Part shown: one piece after another, positions 13,109-15,612 of the stretch
Layout of the letters: each line of letters starts with the position of its first letter
How positions within the stretch are numbered: the first letter of the stretch is position 1
From: Chlorobiales bacterium
GTDB taxonomy: Bacteria > Bacteroidota > Chlorobiia > Chlorobiales > Chlorobiaceae
DNA: 15,612 bases
Assembly (NCBI GenBank): GCA_022360275.1
Contig: JAKSDC010000065.1
Span: 1 to 15,612, forward strand
Direction of reading: 5' to 3'
Translations under genes and position numbers: made by a program
The notes under the pieces: generated by a model
The model's database searches: none
Told to the model about the DNA's origin: nothing
What the model saw: only the letters and a program-made list of their open reading frames with translations

Positions 13109-14197
13109 TTACTCCTCAGGTTGGTCGTTTTCGTCACCGGCTTTTTTCTTTCTGACAGCAGTAACCGCAGCATGGGCGGCAGCTCCGGCAGCAGCCGCAC
13201 CTACTGCTACTGCACCGATCTTGTCAGCGTTAGAATCGATACCCAGGAATGATACATTCGCAAGTCTGGTATAGAACGGTCCGTCATCCCAGTACCCCGG
13301 AGCAGCACAACCGAAACAGGGGTGCCCTGAGCCGATCGGGAAGCTGATCCCCTCATTCCATTCGGTTTTCGAACAGGCGTTGTAGGTCGTCGGCCCTTTA
13401 CATCCCATTTTGTAGAGACACCACCCTTTTCTGGTCGACTCATCATCGAAGTCCCTGACAAACATTCCCGCATCGAAAAACGCCCTGCGGTAGCACTTGT
13501 CATGGATTCTGGTACCATAAAATGCCTTGGGCCGCTTCATGCGATCGAGCTCGGGTAGCGTTCCGAAGGTATGGTAGTACGTAATAACACCGGTCATTAC
13601 CTCGGCAATCGGCGGACAGCCGGGAACATTGACAAGCGGCTTGTCTGTGATAAGTTCCGATACAGGAACCGCGCCTGTGGGATTCGGGTCAGCGTTCTGA
13701 ACACAGCCGAATGTTGCACAGGCTCCCCACGCGACAACAACAGCAGCGTCAGCAGCCGTTTCTTTTAAGATATTCAGATAGGAATCGCCTGCCACCATGC
13801 AGTAAACTCCGTCATCCTTCGTCGGAGCGTTTCCTTCACAGGCAAGAATATACTTGCCTTTATAGTCTTTCATAATCTTTTTCCGGACCTCCTCGAGCTG
13901 ATGACCGGCAGCAGCATTCAAAGTTTCATCGTAATCGAGGGAAATCATATTCAGGACAATATCCGCCATGATTGGATGTGAAGACCTGATAAAGGATTCC
14001 GTACAGCAGGTACACTCAAGCCCATGCAGCCAGATAACCGGCGTCCTGGGGTTTGTTTCCATAGCATGGATGATCTTCGGGAGCATCGAAGACGCAAGGC
14101 CGAGAGATACTGAAGTAAGACCGCAAAATCTCAAAAAGTCACGACGGCTCACGCCCCTTGACCTGAAGATTTCTGCGTACGTAGGCTGTTTTTTCAT
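13109..14197 (-). CDS. hyaA: [NiFe] hydrogenase small subunit HyaA/HupS, O2-tolerant type
   Basis: A 362-residue precursor of the Fe-S electron-transfer subunit. The Tat signal SRRDFLRFCG (17-26) leads to a hydrophobic stretch and a likely cut after IHA45. Proximal-cluster cysteines are 62, 64, 65 (ECTCC), 160, 165 (GACATFGC) and 194: six, not four. With Glu121 this is the signature of the [4Fe-3S] cluster of O2-tolerant group 1d enzymes. Subtracting 45 gives 17, 19, 20, 115, 120, 149 and Glu76, the numbering I recall for E. coli Hyd-1. The distal cluster is His232, Cys235, Cys260, Cys266; the medial [3Fe-4S] is Cys275, Cys294, Cys297. A C-terminal Ala-rich helix (328-348) anchors it. The start at 14197 has AGGAGG five bases upstream; an in-frame ATG at 14251 is rejected as it would bury the Tat signal. 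Confidence 0.98.
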   Translation of the reverse strand: MKKQPTYAEIFRSRGVSRRDFLRFCGLTSVSLGLASSMLPKIIHAMETNPRTPVIWLHGLECTCCTESFIRSSHPIMADIVLNMISLDYDETLNAAAGHQLEEVRKKIMKDYKGKYILACEGNAPTKDDGVYCMVAGDSYLNILKETAADAAVVVAWGACATFGCVQNADPNPTGAVPVSELITDKPLVNVPGCPPIAEVMTGVITYYHTFGTLPELDRMKRPKAFYGTRIHDKCYRRAFFDAGMFVRDFDDESTRKGWCLYKMGCKGPTTYNACSKTEWNEGISFPIGSGHPCFGCAAPGYWDDGPFYTRLANVSFLGIDSNADKIGAVAVGAAAAGAAAHAAVTAVRKKKAGDENDQPEE

Positions 14198-14223
14198 TAA
14201 AACCTCCTGATTATCGGAATAGC

Positions 14224-14243
14224 ACGTAACAGAAGGGTTACGT
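14224..14243. promoter_or_regulatory. ACGTAAC-N6-GTTACGT dyad upstream of hyaA
   Basis: A perfect 7-bp inverted repeat with a 6-base centre (AGAAGG) lies 27-46 bases before the hyaA start codon. It could be an operator or, in RNA, a 5'-leader hairpin just ahead of the ribosome binding site. Confidence 0.4.
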
Positions 14244-14297
14244 TTCTGCATGTTGGCTTGATTTCCGGAGAGATGACAAACAAAAGCAGATAAAAGT

Positions 14298-14361
14298 TAA
14301 CAATTGTTACAAAACATAACAAAGAACTTACTACAAAAAATATACGAGCAAAATATTGTTA
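14298..14361. promoter_or_regulatory. Cluster of TTGTTA/TAACAA half sites upstream of hyaA
   Basis: A 12-bp perfect palindrome TAACAATTGTTA (14298-14309) is followed by TAACAA at 14317-14322 and TTGTTA at 14356-14361. That is four half sites in 64 bp, 100-165 bases upstream of the hyaA start. This is a reasonable place for an activator or repressor, but the region is AT-rich so chance contributes. Confidence 0.35.
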
Positions 14362-14573
14362 ACCCCAAATATCGCCCATGAAATCATTAAAAATGAACAA
14401 GAACAGAACAGAAAGCAATAATCATTCAACAAAAAATATTCTGTAACCGAAAAAAATAAAGAAAAATGTACGTGATGGGGCAACGTCAGAATCGCAAGTC
14501 ATTCGTAACATGACCCAGACGCCCATTGTTGAATGAAAGAGACGTTAATTTGAAGAGAAATGTGCATCTCTTA

Positions 14574-14602
14574 TTGTCTGAACCGGACATTTACTGTATT
14601 AT
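14574..14602 (+). promoter_or_regulatory. Candidate sigma-70-type promoter for the plus-strand gene
   Basis: TTGTCT (14574-14579) and TATTAT (14597-14602) are separated by 17 bases. Transcription would start near 14609 and give a leader of about 80 bases to the ATG at 14690. Confidence 0.35.
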
Positions 14603-14689
14603 CCTCAAGAATAATTTCGCCTCCGGGCTGACGAGTAGACAAAATCGACAATTGCAGGATTGAGAGTACAGCTAACCGAGACAACAGAT

Positions 14690-15612
14690 ATGTCACCGCA
14701 CAACGTTTTATCTCCCCGGCAAAAAGCACTGCAAATCAATCTCGACGAAACCATTTACGGGAGTTTTGCGGAAATCGGAGCCGGCCAGGAGGTCGCCCGC
14801 CATTTCTTCCAGGCTGGCGGAGCTGCAGGAACCATCGCACGAACCATGTCGGCCTACGACATGGCCATGTCTGACGCAATATACGGAGAAACCGGTCGCT
14901 ATGTCAGTGAAGAACGGTTGATTAGTATGCTAAGAACCGAATGCGCGACATTAATGCAGAGGCTGAATCTGGAACGCGGAGAACAGTCACGCTTTTTCAT
15001 TTATGCAAACACGGTAACGGCAAAAGGCTACCGGGGAGGAGGCAATTACCATGGATGGACAGGGATCAAATTCCAGCATAGTCCGGGAAGCGAACCCAGC
15101 CAGGTCGTCGTTCACATCAAGATGCTGGACAGTCAAAACCTGTTTCAGCAGGAAGCTATCGGAACGTTCGGGGTCAACCTTATCCACAGTTGCTATTTTT
15201 CCAATGACAGCATGGAAAACTTCGTTCGTTCATTAATGGAAAATCTCACGAACGAACGTATACAGATTGACGCCATCAAGGTCAGCGGGCCGGCATTTGA
15301 ACATATGGACGATCGTCTGCTCAGTCTCGAGCTGGTCAGTAATGGCTATACCGATGTCATCATGTTCAATGCCGAGGGCAAAGTAGTGCAGCCTTCTGAA
15401 GAACTGTACAAAAAAAACATTGTTACCCTCCGCGGCAGTTTTCGCCCGCCAACCCTTTTAAACGTTGAGATGCTCGAAAAAGGTGCGGAACAGTTCAGAA
15501 ACAATCTGCCCGAGGATGAACGGGAGAATGTCATGACCCTTGCTGAAATCTCCATGAACCGCCTCATTGAACGCGGAGCCATTGACAGCACAGATTTTCT
15601 CGCCCGTATCGA
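14690..15612 (+). CDS. Conserved protein of unknown function, 3' end outside window
   Basis: 307 codons are visible from ATG 14690 and the frame is still open at the window edge. The N-terminus has a striking conserved-looking stretch, YGSFAEIGAGQEVARHFFQAG, followed by GTIARTMSAYDMAMSDAIYG. Later come GYRGGGNYHGWTGIKFQHSP, a segment with GTFGVNLIHSCYF, and RGSFRPPTLLNVEML. No signal peptide or membrane helix is visible, so it is probably cytoplasmic. I recall similar proteins from Bacteroidetes/Chlorobi and others, some carrying database names such as TonB-dependent receptor or nicotinate-nucleotide adenylyltransferase; nothing in this sequence supports either (no plug/barrel, no nucleotidyltransferase HxGH motif). 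The start has only a weak GAG upstream. It diverges from hyaA, with no evident functional link. Confidence 0.8.
   Translation, partial: MSPHNVLSPRQKALQINLDETIYGSFAEIGAGQEVARHFFQAGGAAGTIARTMSAYDMAMSDAIYGETGRYVSEERLISMLRTECATLMQRLNLERGEQSRFFIYANTVTAKGYRGGGNYHGWTGIKFQHSPGSEPSQVVVHIKMLDSQNLFQQEAIGTFGVNLIHSCYFSNDSMENFVRSLMENLTNERIQIDAIKVSGPAFEHMDDRLLSLELVSNGYTDVIMFNAEGKVVQPSEELYKKNIVTLRGSFRPPTLLNVEMLEKGAEQFRNNLPEDERENVMTLAEISMNRLIERGAIDSTDFLARI

Larger units (their letters stand above)
14198..14689. promoter_or_regulatory. 492-bp AT-rich divergent intergenic region with several dyads
   Basis: No believable gene lies here. It separates hyaA (minus) from the unknown gene (plus) and should hold both promoters. 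Contents: the hyaA ribosome binding site (AGGAGG, minus), an ACGTAAC/GTTACGT dyad at 14224-14243, a TAACAATTGTTA palindrome at 14298-14309 with further TTGTTA-type half sites, an 11-bp inverted repeat (14422-14432 with 14526-14536), a small AAGAGA/TCTCTT hairpin at 14553-14572, and a candidate plus-strand promoter at 14574-14602. No sigma-54 (TGGCAC-N5-TTGC) element was found. Confidence 0.6.

Noticed and set aside
12710..13274. Two overlapping plus-strand open frames opposite hyaB/hyaA
   Set aside because: They are shadows of conserved hydrogenase coding sequence; the hydrophobic runs come from the reversed Ala-rich codons of the HyaA tail.
14198..14400. Sigma-54 promoter for the hydrogenase operon
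   Set aside because: No GG-N10-GC pattern resembling TGGCAC-N5-TTGC was found on the minus strand.
1..15612. CRISPR arrays, tRNA or rRNA genes, transposase genes, phage genes
   Set aside because: No regularly spaced repeats, tRNA-like folds, rRNA segments or recognisable mobile-element proteins were seen on either strand.

Overview
The window reads as a bacterial chromosome segment for low-oxygen and hydrogen metabolism, most probably from the Bacteroidota/Chlorobiota side of the tree. A green sulfur bacterium (Chlorobium/Prosthecochloris type) is my best guess. The support is a tetrahydrobiopterin-type pterin gene pair (green sulfur bacteria are known for glycosylated pterins), a Chlorobi/Bacteroidetes-looking gene at the right edge, and the gene style overall. 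No taxonomic marker gene is present, so this stays an inference.

Region 1 (about 1-8720, all minus strand) is a complete cbb3-type cytochrome c oxidase locus. In transcription order it is: thioredoxin, a 164-bp spacer, ccoN, ccoO, ccoQ (only 50 codons, TTG start), a short monoheme ccoP, ccoG, a short-chain dehydrogenase that is not a usual member, ccoH, a small lipoprotein with a Met-rich metal-site motif, and ccoI. Genes are tightly spaced or overlap (ATGA/TTGA junctions). CcoNOQP form the O2-reducing proton pump; CcoG, CcoH, the lipoprotein and CcoI would supply and insert copper and assemble the complex. Beyond ccoI lies a 114-bp imperfect palindromic element.

Region 2 (about 8722-10091) holds a possible small gene on minus, then two overlapping plus-strand genes: a 6-pyruvoyl-tetrahydropterin synthase of animal type (not QueD-like) and GTP cyclohydrolase I. 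Together they convert GTP to 6-pyruvoyl-tetrahydropterin.

Region 3 (10081-14197, minus) is a membrane-bound uptake [NiFe] hydrogenase operon, hyaA-hyaB-hyaC-hyaD: small subunit, large subunit, cytochrome b and maturation protease. The small subunit carries both extra cysteines (C64 and C165) and the glutamate (E121) that mark the O2-tolerant [4Fe-3S] class. hyaD and folE converge and overlap by 11 bp.

Region 4 (14198-15612) is a roughly 490-bp AT-rich divergent intergenic region with several dyads, followed by a plus-strand gene of unknown function cut by the window edge.

The main biological reading: an O2-tolerant H2-oxidising enzyme sits next to a high-affinity terminal oxidase, which would allow H2-driven microaerobic respiration or O2 scavenging, notable if the host is indeed an anaerobic phototroph.
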